The notes under the pieces were generated by a model that was not told the origin of the DNA, did no database searches, and was given only the letters and a program-made list of their open reading frames with translations. A program made the position numbers and the translations under genes. A stretch of DNA of 6,741 bases, taken from Candidatus Omnitrophota bacterium (GTDB lineage: Bacteria > Omnitrophota > Gorgyraeia > Zapsychrales > Zapsychraceae). The stretch spans positions 1 to 6,741 of the forward strand of contig JAGYNW010000109.1 in assembly GCA_018399915.1 (NCBI GenBank), written 5' to 3'. Of the stretch, positions 6,400 through 6,741 are shown piece after piece; the stretch's first letter is position 1, and every line of letters starts with the position of its first letter.

Positions 6400-6538
6400 A
6401 AAAGCCACTTTGTCCGGAAAATCAGGCATAAACAGATGGATACTGTAAAATATTCTGCTGACATTTGAATAAAAAGCAGAGTGCTAGTAACCTAAGTTAG
6501 TAAATACGCCAGTATAACTAACTAAAAGGAGGTTACTA
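6400..6538 (+). mobile_element. Probable left-end region of an IS256-type insertion sequence
   Basis: This stretch between the 924-residue gene and the transposase must contain the left terminus of the insertion sequence, if the element is intact. No terminal inverted repeat can be confirmed, because the right end is outside the window. No T-run terminator was found for the upstream operon in this stretch, so read-through into the transposase is possible. The exact boundary given is nominal. Confidence 0.45.
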
Positions 6539-6556
6539 ATGAAAACACTCTGCTTT
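6473..6556 (+). promoter_or_regulatory. Long imperfect hairpin enclosing the transposase ribosome-binding site and start codon
   Basis: Four stacked stems are exact by eye: 6473-6483 with 6546-6556 (11 bp), 6485-6493 with 6530-6538 (9 bp), 6495-6501 with 6517-6523 (7 bp), and 6504-6507 with 6512-6515 (4 bp). A GCCA loop (6508-6511) closes the structure. The right-arm internal loops contain the ATG (6539-6541, within 6539-6545) and the first half of the AGGAGG site (within 6524-6529); the second half is paired. A transcript entering from upstream would carry both arms and hide the start. A transcript starting inside the right arm, for example from the -10-like TATAAC at 6513-6518, would lack the left arm and stay translatable. 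No good -35 accompanies that -10. The left arm may also be part of the element's terminal region. Confidence 0.75.
6527..6532 (+). promoter_or_regulatory. Strong Shine-Dalgarno site of the transposase gene
   Basis: AGGAGG lies 6 bases before the ATG at 6539, within AAAGGAGGT (6525-6533), a near-complete anti-16S match. It decides the start of the transposase frame and lies partly in a stem of the surrounding hairpin. Confidence 0.85.
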
Positions 6557-6741
6557 AAAGGGTATTATAGGCAAAGATTCGCGGCATACAAAGAGTTTTG
6601 TCATGAACAAGTTGAAGTAAAGATAGATGATTTTTTAAAGCGATATTGCAATCAGTGGTTACAAGAAGAGTTCACGATTCAAAGTGGAGCCGAATGGTAC
6701 GAACGCAGCGAGGGTCGAAAAGACCGAAGGAACGGGCATTA
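6539..6741 (+). CDS. IS256/Mutator-family transposase, N-terminal part (runs off the right edge)
   Basis: Sixty-seven codons are open from ATG 6539 to the window edge, ending mid-codon at TA. The N-terminus is basic and aromatic (residues 1-20). It leads to the family hallmark near 47-67, GAEWYERSEGRKDRRNGH, which matches the A-E-x-Y-E-R-x-x-G-R-x-x-x-R-N-G region found before the DNA-binding part of IS256-type (Transposase_mut) enzymes. The family cuts and pastes DNA with a DDE catalytic domain, which would lie to the right of the window, so activity cannot be judged. The start has an excellent ribosome-binding site, and codons 3-6 form the right arm of the hairpin. The left end of the element should lie between 6400 and about 6480, but it cannot be placed without the right end or a target duplication. 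The gene lies in the same direction as the upstream operon, 139 bases after its last stop. Confidence 0.82.
   Translation, partial: MKTLCFKGYYRQRFAAYKEFCHEQVEVKIDDFLKRYCNQWLQEEFTIQSGAEWYERSEGRKDRRNGH

Noticed and set aside
6400..6430. GCC...GGC pairing and the TCCGGA palindrome after the 924-residue gene as a terminator
   Set aside because: The stem would be 3 bp around a long loop, the TCCGGA palindrome has no loop, and no T run follows.

Overview
The window looks like chromosomal DNA from an anaerobic or fermentative bacterium. The evidence is the tail of a [NiFe]-hydrogenase maturation gene (hypF), a fused ADP-forming acyl-CoA synthetase, a lipoprotein-type signal, and Shine-Dalgarno sites of the AGGAGG type. 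A deep-branching uncultivated lineage such as Omnitrophota is a guess from this gene mix and from the large unrecognised exported protein. No taxonomic marker is present.

Layout from left to right. Positions 1-236 hold the C-terminal end of HypF. Positions 237-355 are an AT-rich leader with a plausible promoter, a dyad over its -10 region and a small GAAA-loop hairpin. Positions 356-2470 encode a 704-residue acetate/acyl-CoA ligase (ADP-forming), with both phospho-transfer histidines in place. A convergent gene at 2499-2897 (minus strand) encodes a small membrane-anchored protein. A divergent intergenic region at 2898-3041 carries a good promoter for the rightward genes. Positions 3042-3620 encode a putative lipoprotein with two peptidoglycan-binding repeats. 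Four bases later a 924-residue protein (3625-6399) begins with a hydrophobic export signal and matches no family I can recognise. From 6539 to the window edge lies the start of an IS256/Mutator-type transposase that has no stop in the window.

How the genes may work together. HypF and the ADP-forming ligase fit an energy economy built on H2 turnover and substrate-level phosphorylation of ADP from acyl-CoA. They are not shown to be one operon, and a promoter-like sequence lies between them. The lipoprotein and the 924-residue protein are very probably co-transcribed and act outside the cytoplasm, with the first able to hold a complex on the murein.

The most striking structure outside the genes is an 84-base imperfect hairpin (6473-6556) that folds over the ribosome-binding site and start codon of the transposase. 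It leaves the ATG and half of the Shine-Dalgarno site in internal loops. This is the expected layout for a device that keeps read-through transcripts from the upstream operon from being translated into transposase. Other points of interest are a possible five-codon minicistron coupled to the lipoprotein start, and an orphan ribosome-binding site with a start codon just after the ligase gene. No RNA genes, CRISPR arrays or convincing intrinsic terminators were seen.
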